Positions 10,701 through 22,652 of a stretch of DNA of 64,000 nt are shown one piece after another. Position 1 is the stretch's first letter. Each line of letters opens with the position of its first letter. This stretch comes from Ypsolopha sequella. Taxonomy: Eukaryota; Arthropoda; Insecta; Lepidoptera; Ypsolophidae. A model generated the notes under the pieces. The model was not told the origin of the DNA. It did not search any database and saw only the letters and a list, made by a program, of their open reading frames with translations. Location of the stretch: assembly GCA_934047225.1 (NCBI GenBank), contig CAKOHE010000018.1:396405-460404 (forward strand), written 5' to 3'. A program made the position numbers and the translations under genes.

Positions 10701-12473
10701 ACTACTAGTATACGTTACAGCGAAAGAAGGATAGACGCTGTATCTATAACTAAGCTATCTTTATTAAGTTGACGACCTAAAGAATTATTTTTTTCGCATT
10801 AATGTAATCAGTATAATATGTGGCTTCAGTTTTTTAGCAGGTAATAGATACGCCTTTTCTATTTCTACTAGAAGGCTTGTTGAGGAAGAAAATTATGTGA
10901 GATTTAGAAAAGGAACTGACCATTTAAGTAGGTCCTATATTTACCTATAACTTGAGAACTTCTGACTGAAATTTAATAGGATTTGTATTGTCAGTCAAAA
11001 TATCTTGAGGACGTTTGGAAGAATGTATAATTGGGTCATAATTCACGGAACCTAAGCAACGGCAGTTGCATTTTAGACGCACAAGTCTGAGAAAAAAGGA
11101 GCTGATGGCAGAGTTACTATAAAAAGATCGGCGAAGAGAACGGTCATCGTGTTGACGGACTTTGTCGACAATTCCCATGGCTTAATTTTTAAAAGATTTT
11201 TTTTTTCAGGGTATTTACGTCATTTTGGGACAATTATTTTTTTATGATTTTTTAAAGAATTGTCCGATATGACGTCACTTGAGAATTTTAGACATCACAC
11301 TGATTGTGATGTGTGATTGCTTATAAAAAAGTGGTCTGTCTCTGTCTGTCTACTCATCTGTCATCAAGCTGTCAAATTGGTCGGAAAATTTATCTTGAAA
11401 GCAAAAGGACACATTTCTAAACAGCCATTTCTCAAGTGACGTCACATGAAGGCAAATGGAAGTTGCAGCTTTTTCGTAAAAATATCCATCATCATGAGGT
11501 TTTTTTGGCCACAATTTCTAAAATACGGCTTATTAAACCTAAATCTCGAAATGGTTTTCGAATTAACTAGGTACTCCATGCGCCAGTTGGCAATTTGTTG
11601 AAACAAGCAAACTCATTAAAGTGTCATTAAAAAATAATTTTGTTGTGAAGTGCATAGAATGTATTATATAGATGATTAATATGTACAAGTGACGAGCATG
11701 TTTGATCAAGTGCATCAACAGAAACGTTACAATCAACTGCGAGAGTAGGTACTGTGTGATTTTACAAGGCTAAGGCAATTATTTTCGTTATTTATTTATG
11801 TTTTGATGACAATTTCCTCATTTTTGGAATCGTTGTCATTAGTATGCCGCCGTCTGTGTGTAAAAATCCAAGCCGTCTTCGCACAGATTTCAGTGATCGC
11901 GGAGTGCAGGCAGAACGCGGCGGATATAACCCGGTCACTGCTCTAAGGTTACGGACGATATTCGTTTCGCAATCTACACTAAAAATGTCGGATTTACATT
12001 ATTAGATTTTATCGGAGTTTAATGTTTATGTTGGTTACGAGCTACGACTGCATAATCTGGCAGAATTCTAGTCATCTCTCGAGCACATGTGATGTGATGT
12101 GATGTGATGCCTCTAAATAGAAAAAAAGGCAGACGGAGTTGCCGCTAAGTAAAACCTGAAGCATAGCAATGGCGGCCGTTATTGTATAAATTAAATATAC
12201 CTGTGATAATTAAATGTTCGTACCTTAGTTAATTTGTTAAATATTGTATTTTGAGATTAAATTCGACTTGTAAAAAGTGTTTTATATGTAACTATTTTAC
12301 ATGTTATGGCATAACGCAGGGCAGCTTGGATTGACTGACAATACAAAAGACACATAGTTTCCTAAATAGAGTGCGGGTGTACTTCAAATTATTCGAACAA
12401 ACGAACCAAACGCAGACATAGTGAAGTGGTGTGGCGGTATCGTGCGTGCAATGAATCGGAACGGACCTGTTAC
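10701..12473. other. Intergenic or intronic DNA with a small inverted-repeat element
   Basis: No gene recognised. An inverted repeat TGACGTCACTTGAGAA / TTCTCAAGTGACGTCA has arms at about 11270-11286 and 11429-11445 (a 176-bp MITE-like unit). A TGATG simple repeat lies near 12085-12110. If the transporter exon at 12474-12580 belongs to a live gene, the part next to it is intron. Confidence 0.45.
11270..11445. mobile_element. MITE-like inverted-repeat unit
   Basis: Arms of 17 bp, GACGTCACTTGAGAA and its reverse complement, enclose about 140 bp without coding potential. The target duplication could not be fixed by eye. Confidence 0.45.
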
Positions 12474-12580
12474 CTCCGATCTTAGCCGCAAGCCAGCCAC
12501 CCAGTAGCTGCGTCACCAGATACCCGTAGAAGAACGAGCTCAGCACCAGGCCCTTCGTCAGGGAGCTCAAACTCGGGCAA
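12474..12580 (-). CDS. Internal exon of an SLC17-like MFS transporter
   Basis: A 107-bp minus-strand exon with acceptor CACATTCCAG before 12580 and donor GGAG|GTAAC after 12474. The peptide [17 protein letters not shown] and [19 protein letters not shown] matches the region from the first extracellular loop into transmembrane helix 2 of the SLC17 group (sialin, vesicular glutamate and insect 'inorganic phosphate' cotransporters), where [13 protein letters not shown]...GGWLA is conserved. These are multi-pass membrane carriers of organic or phosphate anions. No other exon of the gene was found in the window, so it is either a gene with very long introns or an isolated duplicated exon. An upstream peptide near 12655-12709 (TRLLQSLCVGSA) lies in the wrong order to be the next family block. 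Confidence 0.6.
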
Positions 12581-13978
12581 CTGGAATGTGGGAGAAAACA
12601 TAATGAAAATATTTATAATATTGTACTCTGCAACTTTATGTTTTTCCATTAAGACCAGTATTTCCGCGGAGCCCACGCAGAGGCTTTGCAGCAGGCGCGT
12701 GCACAGCATATTTAACCTAGGTAGGCAGAATTAATTTTGACAAATGAAAATGAAAATAAAATATATGAGTAAGCTTGTTCATATGATGACAGTAAAAGAA
12801 GTAAAGTTCTGACCACCTCAAGTAGGTTTGTAACTTTCACGGACTATCTAACTTTCTAAAATATACTCGTAATATTTTTTATTTCATTGGCGAGTTACCG
12901 TTCCTTTCTTTTGACACAACTGTGTAGTTCTGGTATACACTTCCTTGAATTGTGGCCTTTCGTTTCTCCTCAAAAGATAATTTTCCGAACGCCTGATTTT
13001 TCAATTTTGTCAAACAAGCAAGGCCGTCGTCGCAAGTTTCACAAATAAATTTTTCCATTTCAACACAACAAACCAACCATCAAAATCACCGAACCAATAC
13101 TACTTATTTATATATACACTAAGAAACCGAAATCTGCTCTGAATAACGTAAATAAACAAACATTCCACGCGCGATAACACCAGAAAGAAAACTAATAAAA
13201 ACAAACAAAATGCTTTCTTCGCAATGAGACAACTGATGCAACACGGATAAATTAAAAAGGTGAGACATTCCTTTTACTCCTTTGGCGACTGCATACTACG
13301 TAATAATTATGTAGCGTACTAACGAGGCAGAGCTTTTATTTGCAGAATTGACTTTTACGGCGCGAAGATAAGGGTATTTAATATATTTAATAGCAAAATA
13401 CAAATGAATAATTTATTGTGGTTTTGTAATCGAGCTCAAAGCGAGCCATGGATGTTTGCGTGCTGTACTTGCGTGAACGAGAATTTTAAAGTGTGCGTGA
13501 TTAGGCTGCCTTTAGTAGCTTCTTCGGTCATACAAAGTACGCGTGTTCTTAATGGAAGTTTGAATTTCCGCGCTCTACCGCGCGTAACCGCGCATTGTTA
13601 TTGGTCAAGAGACTGTGTTTAACTGTAAAGCGCTGAACTTATTGCAAGGTAGGCAGTGCCTTTATGCCTTTATGGACGGCACGCCTCTGCTTTGCAGAGC
13701 CCTAGGCCTCCACGGAGCACACTTTGAGTATGGCTAGATTAGGGCATCACGTCTCGGGGGCACCATAAACAGCAACTAAAAAATATTTTCTAGCACATGA
13801 AAGGCAAGGCTTATTAAATATTCGCGCGTAATTAAATTGACTACTTTGAATAATGAGATGTCGTTGCGTTGAACCCACGATTTGAAAATCTTCCAAATAG
13901 TCAGCAAGGTATTAAAAACGGACGACGCAGATGATGCTACAAAATTTTCGCTTTATTAATATTGTACATATACCTAAA
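12581..13978. other. Non-coding stretch with one small unassigned open frame
   Basis: An open minus-strand frame at 12879-13076 (65 codons, FICETCDDGLACLTKLKNQ, faintly like the end of a ZAD-type zinc finger) is the only coding-like sequence, and is too short and too weak to call. The rest is AT-rich. Confidence 0.4.
12879..13076 (-). CDS. Small hypothetical frame, weak ZAD-like tail
   Basis: Starts at ATG and ends at a TAG-type stop on the minus strand, 65 codons. It contains a CxxC pair in ICETCDDGL and a basic C-terminus. The spacing recalls the C-terminal half of the ZAD domain of arthropod zinc-finger proteins, but the N-terminal CxxC half is not present. Could be an exon remnant or chance. 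Confidence 0.2.
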   Translation of the reverse strand: MVCCVEMEKFICETCDDGLACLTKLKNQAFGKLSFEEKRKATIQGSVYQNYTVVSKERNGNSPMK

Positions 13979-14185
13979 ACACCGGCCAAGTGCGAGTCAG
14001 GCTCGCGTACCTAGGGTTCCGTATTTTGAATCATAAATTTAATTATGTCATTTTTTTTTCGTGAATTTCTCAACCGCTTTATTTTTTCTGTAATCTTTAC
14101 GTAAATATATTATATTACCGAGATTTTTTTCATATTTTTTTGTCCACTAGTTTTGGAGATAAGGGGGGGGGGGGGGGGTGGACAT
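13979..14185. repeat. Lepidopteran dispersed repeat segment and G17 run
   Basis: The segment CCGGCCAAGTGCGAGTCAGG...GGTTCCGTA at about 13982-14023 is a motif that, to my knowledge, recurs at very high copy in lepidopteran genomes; I am not certain of its element class. A G17 homopolymer follows at about 14167-14183. Confidence 0.5.
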
Positions 14186-14339
14186 ACATATATTTTTGGG
14201 GCTTTTTAAAGATTCCTCGAAACCAGTGCCAGTAAATATAGAAAAAGTATATATTTTCACAACCAACTTTTTAATACCTACAATTTGATACCCCATTTTG
14301 TATTTTTATGATATATATTTTTTTATTTATTATACTTCT

Positions 14340-14468
14340 TTTTTTAAATTTCTCATTTGTGCTCAAGTTTATTCGACAAACACGCCCTTATCAAGAAAGT
14401 TAAAGTTAAACATGTTCCTGCACCATGGCTGACTCATGATATTCGCAACCGTAACACTGCTTAGCGTA
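14340..14468 (+). pseudogene. LINE ORF2 fragment left of ISL2EU insertion
   Basis: In one frame the plus strand reads SSLFDKHALIKKVKVK and APWLTHDIRNRN, the linker between endonuclease and RT of CR1/L2-group LINEs. The frame has one stop close to the junction. It continues at 18736 after the DNA transposon. Confidence 0.65.
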
Positions 14469-15031
14469 AAGGAGATCACCCACCGTTCATACATTTTCTG
14501 ACCAATTATTTTTATGCCGGCCAAGAAAAAAAAATGCATTATTCTAATAGGTCTTGAAGGTCTAAGAAAAAAAAACTATGAGGCCTAAGTCATACGATGG
14601 TTATCCGAGATGATAAATCACTTCGAATTATTCTATTGTCAAGAAATAATAACAAATAGTAAAGTCCTTTTTTTTGTTATTTAGTAAGTAAGCACATACC
14701 ACAAACCGCACTGCTTGGCTCAGGTAGTACATAGTACCCTCTCTTTCGCACTTATGGATCGATGGCTGTAAGTGCAAGTGAGTAAGCAGGTACCACAAAT
14801 ACCGGTTTTCATTATATCTCTCGCTCACACTTATGGGGCGACTGCCGAAAGGGTTTCTGTATCAGGTACACGTTGTCAATTGTTCCCATATCATTTCAGT
14901 TATCCATGCAACTCCTGTTACATCGGACGGCTATTACTCTCACTTTCTGAGCTCACTTTGTTTTGTTATTGTTATTTGTTGACGTAGTGTTGTTACTGTT
15001 ACTGTTTTTTGTTTGTTGTTATCACGGCAAC

Positions 15032-17745
15032 ATGTTGTGCATAAACTGTCGAGAACCATGTGAAGGTCGAAGGACTTATACGTGGGCTTCTCGAGAAGAA
15101 CTACACATTGAAATAGCTCAGATTATTATCGAGGAGCTAATGGAGAGACAGGTAATAAAAATATTATTGTTTTGTACCCTATCAGTAAGACGCTGGCCTA
15201 TCAATCTTATTATATTATTAACACCGACCGACCATGGACTTACGTGAGTTTTACGGAACTTATGTAGTATTTGTTGCTTTAAGGAAAACACCGTGATAAA
15301 ACCTGCATGCCCTAAAAAGCGTGTATTTGTGTCCGAGGTACGGTGATAGGGCTCACCACCCATCACGATTAGACCGTAATAAATCGTCGGTGAACGGTGG
15401 GTGACGAATGTTACTACTCAATAACACCACAGTCTACACTCTGAAACACCCCTGACAACCACTGATACTATAGTACCTACTTACGAAAGGATCTCTGCAA
15501 CTGCGTGGGATGTGTTTTCATATTTTTTTTTTTGTTTATTTGAATGGTATAAAAAATTGTATTACAGTGACTGTGGTGTAAAACATCGATGTAGGATTTT
15601 AAAGAAAAACTTATTTACGTATTGTCGTAGTAAATCTTCTAAGTTATCTTCTAAGAAACGTACCAGGTGCGGCTTATCAGAATCGAGAGGTGAGCTGTCC
15701 GAGATATTGTCGCTGTGTGTATGCGTTAGTTCATGCGTACTGGCACGCACACATGTTAGCCGCACCTGGTACGTTTCTTAGAAAATAGCTTACTATTGTG
15801 TTTTAACTATGGTATTGTCTTTTAGGAAGAACCGACGGACATCATTTGCCGACCATGTTGGCAAAGAGCTGAAAGAACGCATCTACGACGTATTCGCGAG
15901 GCACGTCAGGACGATGTACCAGTGGATGAGCCTGCCGAAGAAGTCGATAACCGTCACCCTATAACATTGACTTTGCCGGGATTTGTTCGGACACCGAACA
16001 CTGCCAATAGCTGTATTTATCAACATTGCGAGAATGTTTCTAGACATAAAATACCAAATGAAGTGGTTTTGCGTATGCTGTGTCGTTACGCTCTATTCAT
16101 ACCAGATATTGCTCGAGTTTGTCAAGAACACTTAGAGCAGGACGTTTGGCATACACTGCCGTTACAAGAAAATCTGATTGAAGATTTTACAGCCTCCCAA
16201 ATAGTAAGTGCTCTGACGATTTTGACTAGTCATATTACAATAGATGTTTTAAACTTCGAGGAATATCGAGTAATAAATGAAAATGAATTCCACGATTGGA
16301 CAGGCCTTATTCATGAGCAGTTTACTGATTTACTCGAAAATACTCCAAGTCTTAATGATAACAGTCAACAGAAGACTATATTGGCGGCTTTATTAGTTAA
16401 ACTTCGAACAGGAGATTCAAACGCAAGACTTGCAAGATTATTCAAAACAAGTGAATCCCGTTTTCAGCGGCTGTTAACAATTGGCAGAGATTCAATGATG
16501 CGTGATTTTGTTCCCTTGCACTTAGGGTTCGACCATATGTCTAGAGAAGATGTGGCCCAAAGAAACTTACTGATTCCAGAAACACTATTTGGAAATCCGG
16601 GTAGTCCCCCAGGAGAAAGAAAGGCCATAATAATGTGCGATGGTACATATATATACAATCAGAAAAGTGCAAACTACCCTTTCCAAAGAAAATCTTTCAG
16701 CAGTAACCATAAACACAGGAATCTTACGAAACCATTTTTATTCGTGTGTTGTGATGGTCATATAATTGATGTGTCCGGACCACATGCTGCTACCACTTCT
16801 GACGCAACAATAATCAATTCTGTGATAGATAACGAAGAGAGTGTCATTCATTGGTTTTTTGGACCAGGGGATGTTTTTATTTTGGATCGTGGCTTTAGAG
16901 ACGCAATACACAACCTACAATCTCATGGATATTCAGTACATATGCCACAAACAAAATATGCCAACGAGACCCAGCTTACGACCGAACAAGCAAATAACTC
17001 CAGACGTGTGACAATATGTCGTTGGGTGATAGAGGTAGTAAATGGGCGAATTAAAAGGGATTTTCGCTTGTTGCGCGTTGTATTTAACAATCGCGCCTTA
17101 TTCCACATGATGGAATACTTTAAAATCAGTGCAGCAATAATAAATGCGTACCATACATTAATTGTGGACAATGTGCGGGCCCCAACATTTTTAGAAATAA
17201 TTCGTGAGAGAATGAATGTTCCAAACACTTTGTCAGATCTAGTGAATAGATACAACTACAATAGAAGGCGTGCCCAATTCCAGTCAATGGACGCAAACAT
17301 GCCCGGGATCCAGTTTCCCGTGTTGACAGAAGAAGAGTTAATACTGTTTGCTCTCGGGACTTACCAAATAAAACAGGCAAGAAGCTATTATGCACAGCAT
17401 CTACAGCCAAATGGGACGTTTTTAATAGAACTCGGACAACAAATACCTGCTGAACATGTGCGTGAACTAGAAGGAAGGGATCTCTATATTTTGAGAGGTC
17501 GAATTCAATCCCGACATGTCCGTTCAAGAACATATTATGTGTATTTGGGTATAGACAGAGCTTTGAGTGGTCGACAAGCGATCGCTCATTATTATTGCAC
17601 ATGCAATATTGGTAAAAGAACAGTCGGGTGCTGCTCGCACATAATGTGCATTGTTTGGTACATGGGATTCGCAAGACATGAACCATCAATAAACATTCCT
17701 GCGGAAGGATTGGAAGATTTATTTGTAAGGCCAGGAGAGCTTTAA
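15032..17745 (+). CDS. DDE transposase (ISL2EU type) with C-terminal SWIM finger
   Basis: Two exons, 15032-15151 and 15826-17745, joined at CAG|GTAATA...TTTTAG|GAA in phase 0, giving 679 residues with no stop. Exon 1 plus the start of exon 2 form a possible zinc site (CINCREPC and later CRPCW). The middle matches the DDE_Tnp_4 endonuclease: MCDGTYIYNQKSANY with the first Asp near residue 311, FILDRGFRDA with the second near 393, and the Glu in WVIEVVNGRIKRDF near 442. The motif HKHRNLTKPF and TTEQANNSRRVT are also typical. At about 632-650 lies YYCTCNIGKRTVGCCSHI, a CxC...CxH SWIM zinc finger, likely DNA or protein binding. In related elements the SWIM finger often sits in a separate YqaJ protein; here it is fused. 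The start codon is the first Met of exon 1 and gives the CxxC motif. Confidence 0.88.
15649..15783. mobile_element. 135-bp MITE in the transposase intron
   Basis: Perfect 26-bp inverted repeats (TTCTAAGAAACGTACCAGGT... and its reverse complement) at 15649-15674 and 15758-15783, with an 83-bp loop, all within the 674-bp intron of the transposase and ending 42 bp before exon 2. It could be a nested MITE or a structural element of the host transposon. A stable hairpin so near the acceptor could affect splicing; that is inference. Confidence 0.6.
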
Positions 17746-18735
17746 ATCCAGAGTAACCATGTAATTATTAAGCAATCAATAAAATATAAAAACTCGAATT
17801 CTTTTGTTTTATTTTGCGAAATAAGAATCATGACATGACTCGGGCAAAAACATTAAGATAGTAGTTAATGTGGATGCAATGAATCGCATCCACAAACGTA
17901 AAACTTATGTTTATTTTCTTATTTTGAAAAAATATTAGATTAATTTGATTTATGGCAATATGCGACATTAGTTGAATGTTAGTTAGGCATTTGTAGCGAA
18001 GTTGTGTTATTTTATGCTTTCCGTTGCAAATGATTTTGCATTACAACTATAAACGCGCTTTAAAGTCGTTGTGCAGGATTATCTTTTTACAACGCACAGT
18101 TTAATTCGAGACAAAGGAAAAGTCAACCTGCCTCCATACAAGTAATAAAAATGAATATACAAATACCTTACAGATCCTTAACAAAGTAATGCATGGAATA
18201 ACACAGCTTTGTTAGAAAAGCACAATTAACATTAAACTATTGTCGCATACTGCCATAAATCACATAGTTAAAAATAAGAAAGACAATCATAAGTTTTACA
18301 TTTGGGAACGCGATCCATCGCATCCACCTTAAGCTATCGAGAGTAGCTGTTTTATATTAATTGTGATAGATAACTGAGAATATCAGTACCGTTAGCCATC
18401 CATGGTCTTTGGCCCGTATATGCCTCCTGCTTGCACTCACAGCCATCGCTCCATAAGTGCAAGTGAAAGGATAGCAGTGCCACAGAATAAGTGCGGTCTT
18501 TGTAGTATGTAAGTGATTACTTACCATAACATTGCAAGCACTAGATTTATTCATTGATAAGTATTATTAGCTTTTTATAAATAAAATATTCTCGGTTAAA
18601 TATAATCTCAAATAACCGTCCTAGAACTTAAGTCACATAATAAAAAAATATTAGAACTTTAAGTTCAATTTAAATATGGCATTTATTTTTCATGGCCGGC
18701 TAAAAAAAAATTGGTCTAGAATGGGTGATGTCCTT

Positions 18736-18995
18736 TAAAAGATTTACAACAAATCAAATCTTGATCGTTACAAAAAGCTGCGAAATCACTGTATTAGGAT
18801 GTGTAAAGATGCCAAGAGACGCCATATCCACCAGTTCATAGATAATTTACAAGCCAGCACAGATTAGGATCGGCAAATCACCTGCTCAAACTGTAAATGA
18901 TTTCATTTCAATGCGCTTAATTAGCACTTTTCTGCAATTCCAGTCTCCCTGAATAACTACACTAAACGTACAATTCCGTCACCGTCGTTGTGCAA
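18736..18995 (+). pseudogene. LINE ORF2 fragment right of ISL2EU insertion
   Basis: The plus strand resumes the LINE frame with NLDRYKKLRNHC, MCKDAKRRHIHQFIDNL and, after a frameshift, NALN-HFSAIPVSLNNYT, homologous to RRYISEQLELSS and DLNFLNKHFATV of the LINE at 5236-7483. So both are copies of the same family. The sequence fades out around 18995, before the RT domain. Confidence 0.65.
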
Positions 18996-21370
18996 TATGT
19001 TTTTTTAATGTCATGTTTTATGTTTTTTATAAATGTAAATTAAGTGTAGTAAACAAAAAAAAACATTAGGGAATTCTCTGCTGCATATTGCAAAGGTTTT
19101 CCAAATTAACTACCTACTCGCCCAGTTAATGAAAGCCAAGAGTCGATCCCAAAATAACATACAATACGACCCAGGGCCCTCAAAAACAAAAATACCTTTT
19201 CGTTGTCAACAACGAATACTTATAACTACTTATTCATATTTGCAAATCGAAATCCAGAAGTGCTACACGAAAAATGGAAGAACATTTTTAACTTAGTAAT
19301 TCTTTATTTATTTTGAGACTCAAAGGAACGCCAAAAATGCAATTGGGGTCAAATGACAGACAGGCATAAAGGCTTGCCGAACATGCTAATATTGTTTCAT
19401 TCTTTCTATCACATCCCACACTGTTCAAACTTCATGCAGCGGTCATCGGCATACATTTGAGTGTGTATGAATCATGCAAAGACGCACACGTTGGTCCGGG
19501 AGACCTCTCCGTAACAAGTGAATGTTAGCTTACAGAAGATTACAGAAACAATATTTTGTGTTAATTATCCTTTATAGTTCGAGACTGGAAATTGATAGAA
19601 TATGAAAACATAGGTTTCTAATCGTTGTAAAAAAATATGCGAAAACGTCTGGACTAGTCTATTACAGACTTTAAGTAGCAGTATCGCGTTATGGTACGGT
19701 AGAAGGACTTGTTATTGTATGACATGTGGGGAAAATTATTGGAAATGAGAATAGAAAAAAAGCTGTCAAGCTTTAGAACAAGTAACTGAATATTGAAGAG
19801 AAGACAACTCCAAGAAGGAAGAGGATTCTGTGTGACGACGCCCACGACGACAAAACCTACTCTTTTATGTAATTAATTGATTACAAATGAAGCAAAATTA
19901 AACGATAATTATATATTTATGTATGTAATATGAGAACATTGTATACACTTATTAGCGGTCAGGTTTACTGTGAAATAATAAAAAAAAACAATTTTAACTA
20001 AATATAATAAAGGAAAATACAATTTAAAAAATTAATTGATTTGGCTTAACTAATAAATAGTTAAACTTTCAATGTGTTTGGTAACTAATAAATGTGAGGC
20101 ATTAAATACAACAGAGTTGTAGAAAAATGCAGAAAAATGCTCAGCGATAAGCATGACAATCAAATTCCTCGATTAGAGCAGTTAATATTTGAGCATTTAA
20201 AATTACATAGAAATCTAGCGGGTCTCCATTTTTAAGCGCTCATGATTTTATTTTAATAATATATGATGAAAAAAAAAATAAAAATTAATACGATGATAGT
20301 AATATGAAGCTTTTATTTATGTATTTACCTTTACTCCCGGTATATCCAAAATCTCACTAATTTGTACCTCTTTATTGTGCAAATTGGCAAAATCGCCATT
20401 TCCCGGCTACAATTGAATTCGTGTCAAACAAACAACAAAGAAAAGCTACTAAGCAGTTATTCAGATTTTTACATATTCTGGCAACGGGGTCATACTTGCT
20501 GTATTCAATAGTAACAATCTTTTTGTTATAAGTATAGGAATATTATGTTTTTAAATGCCTTAAAATCTACCCACTATGTTGAAAATGTATATATTTGACA
20601 TACAAGCAATCTAAAGACAACACAATGTAGAGAATATTGTGTGGGTACGCACACCATATACTTTACATAATTTTGTTTTATTACAACCAAATTCTTTTGT
20701 CACACCAGTCACTGTATTTTTCAAACCTTATTTCCCGAATCCAAGTGTGGTTTTTAAACTACCTAACAGATATTATACTTTTTAACACTGACGCATAATT
20801 AAAGAGACCATATAAGTTATCGTTTTGGTGCGTATTTATTGGAAGCGTTTGTAGACAATATTTTGCTCTTTTAAAATAGTTTCCTCGTTATTTTTGTGCA
20901 GCTATTGCCTGTCACAACATAAAATTAAGCTAATTATATTGTATTGTAGCTAGCTGCTTAAATTGAAAGCCTTTTAACGCAAAAGAGAATGAAGGAAAAC
21001 AATAACTCGCTATCTATCGCTATTGCAACGCCATCAGCAACAGAGTTCAAAGGCACTGCTAAACTACAGAACATAACCAGTTTTGTAATGCTGATAGAAA
21101 TATGGTGTAATATTTTTGTAATTTTTGCATCTCTCCCTGCTAAGCAGGCTCCCGCTTCTTCTTTCACTTCTTTTAAGAATTTTTAATGTCAAGATTTTGT
21201 TGGACTCAATAACAATTTTTTCCACTAGTACACCTTTAGTTCCTCAATCAAAACGCCTGGTAATGCCTCCGAGAAAACACTGGAGGGTACTTCGACCAAT
21301 ACGCTGTCAGCCTGCTGTATACTCTCCCACTTGTTATTATGTGCATCGGGCAGCGACCGCGTCAACACGT
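18996..21370. other. Long AT-rich stretch, nothing recognised
   Basis: About 2.4 kb without coding evidence, transposon ends or RNA genes that I can support. Small opposite-strand open frames at 20958-21186 are not backed by composition or motifs. Confidence 0.45.
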
Positions 21371-21600
21371 ACCCCCGGTTTCTGAAAGGCCAATCAATGT
21401 TAACAGTAGATTAAAAAATAATTATCTGCGGATTAAGCCAGAAAAAGTGGGAATTTTACATTGAAATCAAAAATTAACTAAGTTAATTATTGATTCATCA
21501 CTATTCAGACTTCATAATATGCTTTTTGTTCACCGTTATTTGCGGTTAAAGTTTTTTTAATCTACTGTTAACTTTGATTGGCCTTTCAGAAACCGGGGGT
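21371..21600. mobile_element. MITE with about 48-bp terminal inverted repeats
   Basis: Starts ACCCCCGGTTTCTGAAAGGC and ends with the exact reverse complement. The arms stay nearly identical through GGCCAATCAA and ...GTTAACAGTAGATTAAAAAA, about 48 bp, with about 134 bp between. No coding capacity. The target duplication is unclear (a TA is possible). Long, near-perfect arms suggest a young or hairpin-forming copy. Confidence 0.75.
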
Positions 21601-22652
21601 TAGTTAGTTTAATATTTTTAATTTTATTAGTTTATTAGTTTTTTGTTTAGATTTATTCATGTTCTGGATTTTTATTTAAGTTTTTTATAAACCAAGTTTT
21701 AATAATATTTTAATAATTATCCAAACATTATTTTTCTATTTTCAAATACTTATAAGACAGATATTTTAGCTCGATTATGGCAATGGTTAAAACTAAAACA
21801 TTATAGTCGTCTCACTCACTCAATTAATTCAGTTCTGCTACAACAGAGGGACTGCAACAAGAGCCGCCGCACGGAAGTGAAAGTGCAGCGGAAGTGGATT
21901 CGCCAGGCGCGAGCTAAACCGAGCCGAGTGTCACGAGGAAAATCTACTGGTTTTCTGTTACTATTCTGTTTGTTTACTGTTTTTATTTCTGGTTACTCCG
22001 TTTGTAGACAGAGGCTCAAAAATACAGACGTGCAAGGGATATTTAATATTAGGTCTTTACATATGAAATTGCCGTTTTCTATAGAGAATTTAAAGAAAAC
22101 TCAATTTTCAGTGCTAACATTTTTGCATTTTTTTTAGGAAAGACAAATCGAAATTATGTAGTTTCTTTTGTGTATGAATGAGACAACATTGAGCTAACAG
22201 CAACATAATATTAATTTTTTAAAAGTGTCAGCTGTAAAAAATCATTACTAATTTTTTTTCGGTTTACCCGCGATTTTCGATGCACTTGTGTTTTCAGTTT
22301 GCTGTGTCTAAAATTCGATAAAACTCATAAAAAATCTTGTATTTCAGTGCTATCTCAGTTTAATTGTGACGATTACTGCATAATTTACTACTGAAAGTGA
22401 AATCTCGCGTCAATAACTTGTGATTTACAACTTTGTTGCAACTGCCAAAAGTTCAAATTCAAATTCAAATTCAAATAGTTTATTTTGCAAAGCAGGTATA
22501 GATATATACACTTTTTACACGTCAAATTTAATCTAATAAAGAAAATATATGTAATAGAATAATAAATGTACATGAACTAAATTAAAGGTTTATTTAATTT
22601 ATGTAGTTAACCTCTAAGTTATTCAAAGTGCACCAAAAACAAATAAATTAAA
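21601..22652 (+). other. Probable 5' UTR region of the CR1 LINE
   Basis: From about 21840 (CTACAACAGAGGGACTGCAA) the sequence is somewhat GC-richer and could be the LINE 5' UTR and internal promoter; the start point is not fixed. 21601-21840 is AT-rich and unassigned. Confidence 0.35.
22452..22580 (-). mobile_element. LINE or SINE 3' tail fragment with (TTTGAA)n end
   Basis: Read on the minus strand, the stretch ends in AAACTATTTGAATTTGAATT with four TTTGAA units, the hexanucleotide tail type seen on several insect non-LTR elements. A similar (AAATTG)n tail lies at 53768-53795 on the plus strand. No coding part remains. Confidence 0.5.

Larger units (their letters stand above)
14469..18735 (+). 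mobile_element. Complete ISL2EU (IS4EU)-type DNA transposon, 4.27 kb
   Basis: Ends are inverted repeats: AAGGAGATCACCCA at the left and the reverse complement of AAGGACATCACCCA at the right, flanked by TA on both sides. Homology between the two ends extends far inward as imperfect subterminal inverted repeats: GCCGGCC blocks near 14516 and 18697, and CGCACTTATGGATCGATGGCTG-like blocks near 14745 and 18450. Excising it with one TA restores the reading frame of the surrounding LINE (linker motif on the left, RYKKLRNHC on the right), which fixes the boundaries. The single gene inside is a two-exon transposase at 15032-17745; no separate YqaJ-type second gene is present. AATAAA lies at 17779, just after the coding region. 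Confidence 0.85.

Noticed and set aside
12655..12709. TRLLQSLCVGSA peptide as a second SLC17 exon
   Set aside because: It resembles a later family block but lies upstream of the helix 2 exon on the coding strand, and has no donor.
15118..15366. Minus-strand frame over ISL2EU exon 1 and intron
   Set aside because: Shadow of the transposon; no motif.
17126..17689. 187-codon minus-strand frame inside the transposase
   Set aside because: Antisense shadow of a well supported coding exon.
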